The notes: generated by a model not told the origin, from the letters alone. A stretch of DNA of 64,000 nt from Phytoseiulus persimilis (GCA_037576195.1 CM075103.1:14632001-14696000); one strand, 5' to 3'; shown: positions 14,737 to 26,014, counted from the first letter of the stretch. Numbers and translations: made by a program.

Positions 14737-14988
14737 TCAAATGAAATTGCCCAGGACCACCGGGGAGCGAACAAATGTTAGGGAGTCAATGAATAAAGCT
14801 ACAGCAATAACGACAACTGCAGTAATGACACAATTCTTCATTCGATCCTCGAACCGGGCTCGATGAGCTCGATCAGGCTTCTCGCTCACGCAGACCTGGG
14901 CCGGTAAATATACAATGACAATGTTGAGCACGATCTCATGCAAGATTCCGATATTAACAAGTGACTCCTGAGCATCCCGAAACTCCAT
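14737..14988 (-). CDS. Possible small membrane protein or 3' exon
   Basis: This 83-codon minus-strand frame begins with ATG and contains a clear hydrophobic helix (NCVITAVVVIAVALFIDSL) after a charged region rich in Arg and Glu. A weaker hydrophobic segment lies near the N-terminus (IVLNIVIVYL). A pyrimidine-rich AG precedes VCVSEKPDR, so the second half could instead be a terminal exon of a longer gene. I do not recognise the family. It is tail to tail with the lipocalin and downstream of another minus-strand model. Confidence 0.3.
   Translation of the reverse strand: MEFRDAQESLVNIGILHEIVLNIVIVYLPAQVCVSEKPDRAHRARFEDRMKNCVITAVVVIAVALFIDSLTFVRSPVVLGNFI
14792..14797 (+). other. Poly(A) signal, probable for the lipocalin
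   Basis: AATAAA lies about 230 bases past the lipocalin stop and is the first canonical signal on that strand. It falls inside an opposite-strand open frame (14737-14988), so the two transcripts may overlap tail to tail if both are real. Confidence 0.45.
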
Positions 14989-15158
14989 CAGGTTCCCTCT
15001 ATTATGAGCTCATGCTTCGCGGCTTCGGACAATTCAGCATTGGTTCTCTCAACCCACTCCTGGAAACCCGGCTGGAATGAAAGGGGAGGAGAATCGAGTT
15101 ACAATCGCGCTAGATACGTTCCCTGCGTCCAGAGCTGCTCTGCCTGCTGCCGATCTCG

Positions 15159-15693
15159 TTAAAGAGCTCTCACAAGTGCACTCCACAATACCTCTTCCGC
15201 GGCGAGCTTCCGCCTTTTACGCGGACTAGGGCGTTGGGCAGTCTCGATTTCCTCGCCCGCCGAATCCGATGAACTCCCGAACGCATCCGAGCCGTTGCCT
15301 CTCTTAATTGGCAGCGCTCTCCGCCTGCGACTGTACGTAGGACTCGGGATGCCTGCAATCGAAAATTGAGATGAGAAGTGGAACAACGACGGATGAAGGG
15401 AGGAAGCGTCGGCTAGAGCATCCAACCGCTGTCTTCCTGTCGGTTTCTCCACTTACCAATCCAAGGAACGTCTTTGAAAATATCGTCGCCAGGAAAGAAA
15501 TCGTTCGACGATGACTGGAACACTGGTTTCAGATTCTTGGCCGCCGGATTCTCGATCGTGGAAGATTCGAAGAACGTCGAGAGTTCTTCCGGGACGTCAT
15601 CGTCGAAGAGCGAGTAGATTGAAGATCTTGGGGTCTTGTCTTGTTTTGAGTTTTTGCGGAAAATCGGAGCTATTAAGCTCTCTCTCTGGGGCT
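15159..15693 (-). CDS. Unknown, probably nuclear protein (3' part, at least two exons)
   Basis: Read on the minus strand, exon 15693-15457 ends at a strong donor (G|GTAAGTG) and joins in phase to exon 15352-15159, whose acceptor is ATTGCAG. The product is acidic and Ser/Phe-rich in the first exon (IYSLFDDDVPEELSTFF), then has DVPWIGIPSPTYSRRRR across the junction. It ends with basic clusters (SPRKRRK) that look like nuclear localisation signals. The 5' end is unresolved: the frame is open back to a candidate acceptor at 15694-15695 and no convincing start codon was found. I do not recognise the family. The clean in-phase junction and non-random composition support a real gene. Confidence 0.5.
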
Positions 15694-16260
15694 CTAGGAA
15701 ATGAGAAGGATTGTTGGTTCAAGCTTGAGAAGAATACTTGCAAGTTGCTAAAATACCACAGTCGCGATTTCGAGTTACCATCGGAACACAGCGAAGCCTG
15801 TTAGAATATTCATGATGACGAATGCTGTGCTGTATAGACTACACTTCATTTCGTTTGGAAAACTAGTTCGACCTCAGTCGCATGCCACTCGAAACTCACT
15901 CTTCCCAACTGCCTCCAAGGAATCCTTGCCTATTCGCCTGGGTCTTGTGGCTAGCGAGTTTTCAATCGATCGCAAGGCAACTCTACGAGAACCCATTTTG
16001 CACAAAATGTTCAAATTTCTCGAACTCCCGCCTTATCCCACACACAACTGCTGTTTGGGTGCGGTGCAGACTTTAGGGGGAGCCATCGGCAACTAGATCC
16101 GGACTGCAGCATACCTCCACACACGTGGTGTGGTAGAAACCAACGCGAAGAGTGGAACGCACATGTTTGGGGGACCTGCGCTACTCTTCTGATCTGTGAA
16201 CACTGGGAGACAGAGAGACGAAGAATTTGACTGGGACGAAGCTTCGAATTCTCAGGTATG

Positions 16261-17998
16261 ATGGCAGACAGGATCGAGGATATCCTGGGCTTGGAGGGAG
16301 ACACCGGTGAAGTCTTCAAAACCATCAACGTCGTGAAGCCTCTGGATTGCGAATTTGACGTTGGCGAACTTCTGGTCGTGGATCCCAATGCTATCGAAGA
16401 GTACAAAATGAAGTGAGTTCTGTTCTCTTGTTCCCTTTTCCGCTGCCCCCAGCTGTCGGTATTTCGAAAGCAAATGCTGTGAGACTCATGAGCTCGTTGC
16501 AAACTAATCTGAGCCTTCTCCATTGCACAGCCAAACTGTGGCGGAGTATGTGGACAATCTGACTCGGGACAACGTGCAGCTCCTGATCAATGAACTGTTC
16601 AAAATTCCTACGGAAGTAAAAGAGGATACCGTCGTATTCAAGTTGCCGCCACCGAAGACCAGACTCCCGAGAGAGAAACCGGTAAGACTCTATTCGCGAA
16701 ACCAACTCCAGCGTTCACGGGCAATTGAGCTGCCGCCGTCTTGATGGAGTCGTTCACTTGATGCTCCCGTGATCCGTGTACGTGCATCTTCGGTGACTCC
16801 GTGCTCAAGGGCCATGTGGTCCAACGGAATCACTCCTCGGTTCGTGGTGATGGTTCCATCTCAGTTGAGAGTGACCTCTGCGACATTAGACAACCCAATA
16901 ATCATGATTGTCAGAGTGTCGAGCAGCAGAACTGAAGCTGATCTTCGATCTGCGCAGGCTGGGAAGGACGCGAGACTTTCTTTCGCTAGATTCCAAGATT
17001 TTTTGTATCTCAGTGTCCGAAGCCGAAGCCGCCAACCAAGTGGGAAGAATTCCGTAAGAAGAAGGGTCTGCGGCCGGCGAAGAAGGAGAAACTCGTTTGG
17101 GATGAAGTTTCTAAAGAATGGAAGCCGCGTTATGGAATGAATCGGATAAATTCAGAGAAAGACGTGTGGGCCATCCCTGTTCCCGAGTCAGCTGGTGAGT
17201 GATGAGATTTCCATAACGATCATTCTAATATTGTCGTTGACCACCTGTCGGAACTCCGCGGGAGCTTCTGGGCGGTTGGAGTCTCGAGCTGCCTGCACTC
17301 GAGTTTGCTTTCTTCACATCCCCATTTTTCCTCTCACGTAGACCCCATGGTGGACCAGTTCAAGTTGATGAAAGAGAAGAAGAAGGAACGGGTGGCCAAA
17401 AACGAGTTCCAGCGTCTCCGAAATATCCAAAAAGCTCACAAGGTGAGACTTCGCATTGCGGAGGCAACAGAATTGGCTGGAGAGGAATCCATAATCTTCT
17501 GTGACAACCGGACTCCCAACTTGAAGGAATGAACTGATCTACTGTTTACTATTTCAGATCGATAAAATCGCTGTGAGCTCTGTGATGCCGACGGAGAAAC
17601 CCACGCCAGAGCTGATGTCCAAGGCTGCGGCCGTTGCAAAGGGTAGCACGGCCTCGCTTGGCAAGTTCGACCGGAAATCGGCGCTCGAGAAGGAAGCGAA
17701 AATAAAGGGCAGAAAGCGCAAATTCGAGGACAATATTGGATCGATATCCACAGAGAAGGAACGAACCATGAAGATTGTGGGCGAACTGGACCACTCGCGT
17801 CCAAAGCTCAACTATGCAAAGGTGGTGGAGAAACAGATGAAGAAAGATGTCCAGCAGGAAATTCGCCAGAAGAAGGAGAAGAAAAGAGGAACTCGGAGTT
17901 CGAAGAATCTTGGTAACAAGAAGGCTGCCATCAAGATGGCGAAGCTCAATCGTATCAAGGGTAAAGCGAAAGGTGGAAAAGGAAAGAAGAGGCGTTAA
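16261..17998 (+). CDS. RRS1: RRS1, ribosome biogenesis regulatory protein
   Basis: Five exons (16261-16412, 16531-16681, 17014-17194, 17342-17442, 17558-17998) join in phase to 341 residues. The product is a nucleolar factor that, from the family, acts with 5S RNP loading and 60S pre-ribosome maturation. Matches to RRS1 run in order: an acidic N-terminal part with FDVGELLVVDPNA, then DNVQLLINELFKIPTE, the signature TRLPREKP split by an intron and followed by PKPPTKWEEFRKKKG, LVWDEVS, the basic KERVAKNEFQRLRN, and a Lys/Arg-rich C-terminal tail. Length is close to the human protein. Two ATGs are adjacent (16258 and 16261); the second has the better context. A poly(A) signal follows at 18068. 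Confidence 0.95.
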
Positions 17999-18067
17999 GT
18001 TTCTGTTTGGTGAGGGGAAACTCGCCATGAGTTCGTGTAAATTGCGATTGAAAACTGCGCCACGGTC

Positions 18068-18073
18068 AATAAA
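18068..18073 (+). other. Poly(A) signal of RRS1
   Basis: AATAAA lies 70 bases after the RRS1 stop codon, a normal spacing for a compact gene. Confidence 0.7.
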
Positions 18074-18197
18074 ATCAAGTGGTTGTAAATACACCTTGCA
18101 GAATGACTCTTCCTCAGGCTAGCCTAATTCCGAGCTCATTGGCCTTCGACTGCATTGCTAAGAATCTGATCTGATCCTTTCATGCATCAACAGTACA

Positions 18198-18683
18198 TCA
18201 ACATCGAGTCGAGCTCTCGCGTACACTTCTCTGTTCAGAATTGAACTCTTCTTTCAGAGTAGTGGATTTCGATTCCGTCGCTCGGCGTCCTATTCGATCT
18301 GCTCTTTCATCCATGGTGCAGATCTCTCGTATACCCTTCTCCTTGCAGAACTGATCTCTGCTCCCTACGGCTTGGAAAATCTTAAGCTGCTCCTCCAATG
18401 ATAACCGTTGTGAGCCGTGGGGAAATGCGAACGAATCGGGGATACACTCCATATCATTCATGCGCTGAAGAGTGAATGATGAATAGGGAGTGAGTCCCAT
18501 GTGAGGGCAAGCATGGGTTCTGCCACTCAGGGATTTTTTGAGAACATTCTGAAGGAAATGGAAATTTCTGTTGAAATATTCCGTTCGCCAGGTAATGCTA
18601 GCGGTCTCCGAGGCCACTGGTTGTGCGTGGCTGAGTCTTGTGATAGATAACAGGTGGCCCGAACAACACCCCGCAGTGGGCAA
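18198..18683 (-). CDS. Unassigned minus-strand open frame
   Basis: A 161-codon frame with protein-like composition, including ECIPDSFAFPHGSQRLSLEE and a long charged C-terminal half. A possible acceptor (TTCAACAG) precedes the better-looking part, so the real feature may be a terminal exon beginning near residue 40. It is tail to tail with RRS1. I recognise no domain and cannot exclude chance. Confidence 0.3.
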   Translation of the reverse strand: MPTAGCCSGHLLSITRLSHAQPVASETASITWRTEYFNRNFHFLQNVLKKSLSGRTHACPHMGLTPYSSFTLQRMNDMECIPDSFAFPHGSQRLSLEEQLKIFQAVGSRDQFCKEKGIREICTMDERADRIGRRATESKSTTLKEEFNSEQRSVRESSTRC

Positions 18684-18818
18684 TCATGACTCCTAGCTTC
18701 GAATTTTGACACAGGGGCAAGAGTGCGTTTATCAATGTCTCCAGGAATCCAGTCCAAAACGATCAGCGGAGTTCAGATGGAACGGATGGGTTAGCCGGGA
18801 GGCCGGCCGATCATCTGC

Positions 18819-19094
18819 TTGAGTCACAGAGATCGAAGTTGTCTGAGTCGTGATGAAAGTGGATCGTCCTCGAATACTGCAGGGCCGAAAGAGCCTCCCA
18901 GTGAGTACGTTCATGGGCAGAAAAACGATCGATTTGACTCAGAGGAGCGCCGAGTGTTCCTCGAATCGACTCCTCCGTCGTTTCCGGATGGCGGCATTCG
19001 GAATAGAATCTCTGGAGTCAACTTGCGGAGCGCGGAGGACACCTTCGCCATGGTTGCGGGAACACCACTCGTTTCGCGGGCAGCTCAGTCCTAA
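18819..19094 (+). CDS. Unassigned Ser-rich open frame
   Basis: A 91-codon frame opening on TTG rather than ATG, with hydrophilic composition (SRDESGSSSNTAGPKEPP) and a donor-like CCCA|GTGAGT just after that segment. It could be an exon of an unrecognised gene just upstream of eIF1A or a chance frame. No family resemblance is seen. Confidence 0.2.
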   Translation: MSHRDRSCLSRDESGSSSNTAGPKEPPSEYVHGQKNDRFDSEERRVFLESTPPSFPDGGIRNRISGVNLRSAEDTFAMVAGTPLVSRAAQS

Positions 19095-19479
19095 GTTCGG
19101 TTTTCATAGAAGAGGTCCCCTCACTCCCGCTTCCTATCCTCCAATTTGTTAGTGATACTTGGAGAGGCGGCACGGGATCTCATGGACAAGGAGGCACGGC
19201 TCGGATGTGGGAGCACCGGTGAGACACAGCTGATTGTAAGCACTGTGGTTTTGAAATGTGCCGCGAAATCCCGTCCCAAACACCAGATCATTCCGCCAGA
19301 AAAGGGGTAAAGTCCAACGCCGTGTTTTGATCAAGAATTCTTTTTAGCTGCTGCAGGTCTGCCGCTATTCTCTCTAGCAGCGGCTCCGTGTATCGTGGAA
19401 CCCGAAAACTTGTCCAGCAGTCCTTCCTCTCAGAAGTCGGCTCGTTCCCTACTCTGTGTGAATCTAGAATCGATTCATC

Positions 19480-20829
19480 ATGCCGAAGAATAAGGGTAAG
19501 CCACCACGATCTCCCGAATTCCCGGCGAACTCACCGCAAACTTCGCACGCTGACATATTGCTTTGCTGACGGAACTCGGTGTTCCCCCAAAACAAAAGTC
19601 ATGAAACTAATCTTACTGTTCGACTCGAGAATTCCCCACACCTCTATAACATTGAGCGGAAATGTTCCGGACGCGGATGCGAGGAATTAGCTAGGACTGA
19701 TGAGTCGACCTGAAAAGTTATCGGTTACGTTGGAGTTATCTGACAAGTTGTTTTCCGGTTCCAGGAAAGGGAGGTAAAAACAGAAGAAGAGGAAAGAATG
19801 AGAACGAAGCAGAGAAAAGAGAGTTGGTCTTCAAAGAGGATGGTCAAGGTAATTTCTTATACTCGGACCCGGCAGTTTCGTGGGCTCGTGTCGCGGCTGT
19901 GTCTACCAAAAACAACTCCACGGTTCCGAACCGAACTCCCCTCTCCGGATTCGGTGATCCCGCAACGACTGCGAGGTGTTCCCCCTGATGAACAACATCG
20001 GAAAACTCTGAATTCCGGTGATCTTCCTGTCACCTCGCAGTCGACGCCTCCGTATGGAGAACGGGCGGAAGAGCTGTGCCAAGCTGAAGTGTTCGGTTTG
20101 TGGGAGATTTGATATCATTGGTGATCACTGAACGATTTCATCTCCACGATCGCCCAGTGACGAGCTCGGTCGTAGATACAACATTATGGTGGCGATGGTG
20201 TTATCGACGCTGAAAACCGGAAGAGAATCAGTTGCTCCCTCTCAATGATCAATTGCGATCAGTGCCTCGCTGACATTGAAGACGGAGGAACGCAATCGTG
20301 TGATGATGGTTCCGCAGAACTCAGGGAATTCATCTTCGATAGAAATGACGATAGAATGATAGAAACGTTGGACCTTCTCTTTTCAGAGTACGCGCAGGTG
20401 GTGAAGATGTTGGGGAACGGCAGATTAGAGGCCATGTGCTTCGACGGCACGAAGCGATTGTGCCATATCAGAGGTTCGTTTCGAGGAAAACTTTCTTGAA
20501 CTGGAATTCTCTCAGCGCGGAAGTCATAAAATTAGATTTTCAATGTGTCACCCGTATCGCTCACTCCCGTTATCCCTGCAGGAAAACTCCGTAAAAAGGT
20601 CTGGATCAACCAAGGAGACATCATCTTGGTGGGTCTTCGAGATTACCAAGACGCGAAGGCTGATGTAATTCTGAAATATAATCCCGATGAAGCACGTAAT
20701 CTTAAATCGTACGGCGAACTTCCTGAACACGCGAAAATCAACGAGAATGTCGCATTCGGAGAAGAAGAGGAAGATGACAACATTGAGTTCGACGACGTCT
20801 CTGGCGACGAAGATATTGACGACATCTGA
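19480..20829 (+). CDS. eIF1A: Eukaryotic translation initiation factor 1A
   Basis: Exons 19480-19495, 19765-19848, 20387-20473 and 20582-20829 join in phase to 144 residues, the same length as human eIF1A. The factor binds the 40S A site and, with eIF1, drives scanning and start-codon selection. Its parts appear in order: a basic N-terminal tail ([19 protein letters not shown]), the OB fold with [23 protein letters not shown] and [16 protein letters not shown], the C-terminal helix region ([29 protein letters not shown]), and an acidic tail ending EDIDDI. The first coding exon holds only 16 bases (five codons plus one base). The match is close to full length with no missing element. Confidence 0.97.
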
Positions 20830-20973
20830 GGACTTCACTCGACCCGAGTCCGCAGTTCGCTGCTGTACAAAGCTGTGTATGGGAACCAGCAAGGAAAAAG
20901 CCCTTATTTACCGTTCTTGAAGTGCTCGGAATCACCCTTACTTCAATGCGATGTTGAGCTGAGGGTCAAATCT

Positions 20974-20979
20974 AATAAA
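20974..20979 (+). other. Poly(A) signal of eIF1A
   Basis: AATAAA about 145 bases beyond the eIF1A stop codon, in an AT-richer stretch. Confidence 0.65.
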
Positions 20980-21521
20980 TATATTTGTTCCAATTGAACT
21001 TGAATGTTGAGCTTCACCTTCGTTTGCCCAGTTATCAACCGCGACTGTTTTTTTGAGGCGGATCTCGAACTGAACGGTAGGCGGAACTTGCCCAACCGGA
21101 CCGGTCCGGCGCTTGGTCCGCGTGTCGTCGCCCAGAATGCTTCAACCTCCAGTCCATGATCTCGTCAGATGATCCAAAAACAACAATTGGGCTGTAGATC
21201 CGAGGGAGCACATTTCGGAGTTTGAGCGACTGACAGAAGGATCGACTGTGTTGGCTCTCGGGACGTTTGTTTTCTGATGAGAATAGCGAAACTTTGTTTG
21301 CTCGGAATTCGACGGTACGTGCCGCCGGGGATTTTCTCAATTTCCACAAGTCTCAGAATCCAACTCATCATCCAGAACCCACGTATCAGCGTTAGATTCG
21401 GGCCACCAGACATGTTTTCTCGCTCAAACAACGTTCCAACGAAACTACAACGAAGTGGGGATCGAGCTTGTCTCTATTATGGTGGTTTGATTTCCACTTA
21501 GGTCTACAAAATTTTCCAGTG

Positions 21522-23348
21522 ATGCCAGAGTCAACGAAAAGTATGAAGAAAAAATCCGGTGGAAGCCAAAATAAATCGCACGGGGCAAGTAGATTGTCCA
21601 GAGGTATGGGAGCCTCTAGAAGAACGGTGAGTCTGGCCAGGTGTCGGGATAAATGAAGCGGTGTGAGAGTTTTTCGACCATGACTTGCAACTCAATAATG
21701 GAACGCCGGACACTGACTCGGTGAATCACGATCATGTTTATTAGCATCTTCTCGATTACGGGTCTCTCGTAGTTCATCGTGGGCTGTGATTCTGGACTCG
21801 TTCAAACTAGGGACGCGATGCGACCCCATCGACTCCGTCTTAATGGGGTCGCATCGCCACCGTTTCAATCCGATGGTTGATGGGATCAGTTCCAATGGTT
21901 CAGGATTCCAGATTGTGATCCGAATAAGATGTGATTCCTCTAAACGGAGTTGACTGTTTGTACGATCGGTGGTTCGCCGCTTCATGACGCAACCTCACCT
22001 TACAGGCACCGGAGAAGCCGGGGAAAGTGGGAAATAAAGGACTTTTCGGTACGCTCAGAAATACCCGATCCAGGACCTTGAGCAGAGGCTCCTGACTTTT
22101 ATTTTATCTCATGATTTAGTAAGACCATTGTGAACATGGAGCTCATCGAGCTTTCTCTCGTCCGATGTCGATGAGTTGGTGTCTCATTCGGAAGATATTC
22201 AGTTTGAAACTTTTCAAGGCTCGTGTTTCTCGGGAAACAGTAAGGATAAGAAAGATCGGAAGACACCCAATAGGAACGCGTCGAGTAATACCTTGAACCA
22301 CCGCCTTACTGTTCTTCTTATATGCATTCTTTTCGAGAGTCGAGTCGCGTGAAACACCACTGACAATGTCCCGTGAGACTTTTTAACCCCTCGCTTTCCT
22401 TCCACATCAACCTCAAGACCCAAAAGCGTCTACGGTAAGCATTCGGTGAACCATCAGCCCCGATTTCTCCTCTTCAGCCCCTCGCATCCGCATTTGGAGG
22501 TGTCAGATCAACAGCTGCCTGAAGGTAGTTATTTTCAGGCTAAAACGACGTCTACTACCTCGTCGTTCCCCACCACAACTTCGACGGAAGGTGAGCGCTA
22601 CCCAGAATCAGAAAACCTCTCGCACCCATTATTCTACCCGAGACCTCTTGTCTGAAATCACTATCCTTGCTTTGCAGATCGGCTGCCAAGTGTAAGCCCC
22701 GGTTTGAATTTCTGACTACTCACTAGTGCGATCAATGCCGAATTTCCGTTTTTTTCTACTGATGGAACTCTTGAATCTATCTAGCCGGGCGACAAGAACG
22801 CCTCTCCCAGTGAGTAGCTTAGATTTCCATAACGTTTTACACGAAAAGGGTCTATGCTTGATGAAATTCCCATGCCGCGTTCTCATCATTATGTTCCTCA
22901 TGTCCTCTATGCTTTCAGTGGAAAAGGTAATATTCCAAAATATCTCAGTGCTTAGATGTCTCACTTTCCTCTTGAACTCACTGCGTACCCCTCTTGATAT
23001 GATCAAGTGGTTCTCGAAGTGGTCGATGGCCGATCACCAATCCATGGAGTTGGTTCCGAGGTCGATCCGGTCATACTTTCTGGAGTATACGGAGGTCCTT
23101 CTAGAGTACTACTGGCCCAATTATCTGATGATGCTGCCGGAAAGCAGAACCAATGGACTCATCGGAGATGGGAGACACAGATCCACTCTGAGGATTCGCC
23201 CCCGAGATACTCCCTCAGCCCTCAAAAATATGGCCGTATCGGTGGCGGAATCAACTGTAAACCCGGAAAGTATGGTCAGATCGGCCCCAGAACCACCTCC
23301 ATAGATCAGGTCGAAAAGTCGGGGTGGGTTTGCGAACCACTCATCTAA
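21522..23348 (+). CDS. Tentative multi-exon gene built of very small exons, unknown product
   Basis: A chain that keeps one frame is 21522-21626, 22006-22048, 22418-22434, 22539-22590, 22678-22689, 22785-22809, 22919-22926 and 23008-23348, giving 200 residues and a TAA at 23346. It would begin MPESTKSMKKKSGG, continue with a Thr/Ser-rich part (AKTTSTTSSFPTTTSTE), and end in a more ordered-looking last exon (VVLEVVDGRSPIHG, QLSDDAAGKQNQWTHR). Several exons are 8-25 bases, and I selected splice sites to preserve phase, so individual exons may be wrong. A donor at 23310 joining to 23368 is an alternative ending. I recognise no family. The next gene follows in the same orientation and could be part of the same unit. 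Confidence 0.3.
21815..21857. repeat. Perfect 15-bp inverted repeat
   Basis: GCGATGCGACCCCAT at 21815-21829 is exactly inverted at 21843-21857, with a 13-base spacer. It would form a strong hairpin. It lies in what would be the first intron of the tentative gene at 21.5-23.3 kb. Confidence 0.9.
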
Positions 23349-23587
23349 CCGATTGCCCCGATTGAAGAAGCTTCACGCACGCAAGGATAGGCTGCATCCG
23401 AGTAAGTGAATATCTGAATCGCGATATCAAAGGAACTCGAATGAGCAAACCAGGTTATGGAATGGGCTTCTTCTAGCTCTGTCCAACTCCCAAGTACTAT
23501 ACAATTTCATCTCAGCACAAGACTCTAGGAAGGTAAATATGAGTCCATGAATCATATTCTATTCCCCCAACGGCAAACAAACAATAG

Positions 23588-25651
23588 ATGGATAATGAAC
23601 GTGCTCTCTTTCGACAGCGTGGCTCGGCCTCTGCGGTAGCAAAGAAAGTTCCTTCAAAAACAGGTAATGTGCCGAAACTTTGTCGGAGCTCTTCCCAGTC
23701 AAGTCATTCACGGATTTTCTGAATTCCTTCGTGCAAGGGAAAGCTCATCACTATCACATAGGCCCCTCAGAATGCAAGAAATGGTCTGATCGTCGGAAGG
23801 GGACGAAGTCGAATGATTGCGAAACCGTGGGGGGAGAGACAAGCAGAGTCGGCTCTCAGAGAACAGAATCTTGCACCCCTGACATGTTGTTAGCGGCGAG
23901 ATTCTCACTCGAACACCATGGTTATCCGCTACGCCCTAACTTGAGTCCGGAGACATGATGTGTGGAGCGCGTTCGAAAATATCTTGCTTTTTGTTCCCCT
24001 GAATTCCCTCAGAACTTTGATGCTAGGAAGTTGAACTGCGTCACACAATGCGATCTTCTTTCGTTTGATGAGGGACCTCACTCCCGATCGGAAGCTCCGA
24101 TCCACTGTCTCTAATTTTAACATCTACTGATCACCGCGAGTTTCTGGCTCCTCGCCCCGCTCCATGAGATTTCGAAAATCAATACCTGAAGCTTCGGGAA
24201 ATCCCGCACTCGAGGAATCCTGTTTCTCTTCCCATTAGAACGGAATTCTTGATAAAACTACTGACAACCGATCCCTGGTGTGACCATACAGTGCTCTCGT
24301 TAGTTCCTGGTAGACCTCCAGGCCCTGATTTGACCCCTCCTTCACTTTTTCTCCAGCTGAGACTCCAGAGAAGAACACCGACGAGGATAGGAAATCCCGA
24401 AAGAGGAGCAAGAAGAAGCGGAAGAGAACCAGGAGAAAACTCATAAAGCTCGTGAAGAGGATCGTCAAAGATAAAAAGTTCACTGAGGACCTCGTGAACA
24501 AACTCCGAGAGGACGACAAACTGCCGCGCAAGATCCACAAATCTCTCAACAAGTACATTAATGCTAAAAATGAAGAGGATCTCGACGCGAGTGAGTGGAC
24601 CTCTCCATCAGAATTCGCATTCAACTCGGTCATTTTGCTCGTGAACATGAATTTCCTGCCTATCACCCCTCTGAAATCCAACTTGTCCGCAGTGATGTCG
24701 CCTTCGTCGCCTTTGCCCAAGAGAGGATTGAGAAACAAACAGACCGAGACATCCAGAGTTTCCGCCCCGAAGAAGCCGACAGGGAGTCGCGATTCCGGGA
24801 GATCGGATCGGATGAAGAGAAGCAATGTCAAGAAAATAAGGAAGACTTACTACTTCAAACTCACGGATTCGCAATCGTCACATGAATCGGACGAACAGTC
24901 CCCTACACAAACGGAGGAATCGAGTGAGAAACCGAACTTCTGTCATAAGACCAAGGGTTCGGGACCCCCCGATACCAAGAGAGCATCGAGCAGATCGAGG
25001 AACGAAAACAGGGATCCCGCTCGAAACTCGAGGCTAGTTGAGGACCCCACGTCTGTCCAGGAAACGGTGAAGCCTACCGTCGCCCCTCCGAGGGATCCCG
25101 AAGCAGGGCCGAAGTCAGCATCCAGACAGTCGAAGAATTCGAAAAGGTCGTCCAAGCAGAGGGAGTCGGTCAAACGAAATGAGGCTGGAAGACGCGACAA
25201 AACGTCCAAGAAGCTCATTCGTAAGTCTGGCAGTGCGAAATCGGCGAAGCGAGATTCGAAATTAGAGAAGTTGAAAGGGTCGGCGGTATATGATGAACGT
25301 TATGGACGGTCCGATACAAAATCTGTCCGGTCGAAGTCGAGCAAAGAGAACCGAAGGGTCACTCACGAACCACCTCCAACGACAAGGGCCCCCCCGTCAA
25401 GATCCAAAACTTCGTCGTCGAATGCCAGAACTAGAGCCGATACAGCCTCGGAAGTGACCCGGAGGGATTTCGTCGTTTCTTCTGCAACTGAGGAGTCGTT
25501 CAGAATGTCTGAGGTTATGGTACAGAACCCGGCGGACCCCTTCCAAGAAAGCGCCGCTGACAACATCGGTTCGGTACAGAGCGCGGACGAAAATTTCAGT
25601 TTTGAGGTGATTCCCGTTGACATCCCGGAGCAATTCCAATATCTGCTGTAA
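23588..25651 (+). CDS. Ser/Lys/Arg-rich, largely disordered protein of unknown function
   Basis: Exons 23588-23663, 24357-24590 and 24693-25651 join in phase to 422 residues. The first exon starts MDNERALFRQRGSAS. The second is strongly basic (KSRKRSKKKRKRTRRK) and then has the most ordered-looking segment, FTEDLVNKLREDDKLPRK. The third is a long Ser/Lys/Arg/Glu-rich region with many KS and RS pairs, ending with an acidic, aromatic tail (ENFSFEVIPVDIPEQFQYLL). The 102-base sequence 24591-24692 is open in frame but has a strong GTGAGT donor, a TTGTCCGCAG acceptor and intron-like hydrophobic translation, so I treat it as an intron. A second ending is possible through a donor at 25607 into exon 25702-25873. 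The composition suggests a nuclear or chromatin-associated protein; this is inference. Confidence 0.6.
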
Positions 25652-25903
25652 GCAACTTCCCGTTAGACACCCGGATGTTGACAAAATTTCTTAATCAACC
25701 ACCAGAATCCCACGTCTTGTTCTGTTGTCGGAAGAGAACCACCGGAATTCGTCCCGAGGGAGAAAGAAGGCACTGCGAAACTGCACGACAAGCTTGAAAA
25801 TCATGGATCATCGCCAACAAAGAGGAGGCGTCCCAATGGAGCGCCTCAGATTTCGCCTCGCTCGACGCGTTAGCGAGCGAGTGAATACAACAAACAAGTT
25901 GGA

Positions 25904-25909
25904 AATAAA
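25904..25909 (+). other. Poly(A) signal of the Ser/Lys-rich gene
   Basis: AATAAA lies 253 bases after the stop at 25651 and just beyond the open frame that would be the alternative last exon, so either 3' end would use it. Confidence 0.5.
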
Positions 25910-26014
25910 ATTGCGACTGTCGAGGCCCCAGCGAGACCGGCTAATCATCCGTTAGCTAGGGAAGTATGTACCAGTACTCGCAACTCAGAGGGTAGTGATT
26001 TCTCAAGTGATGGT

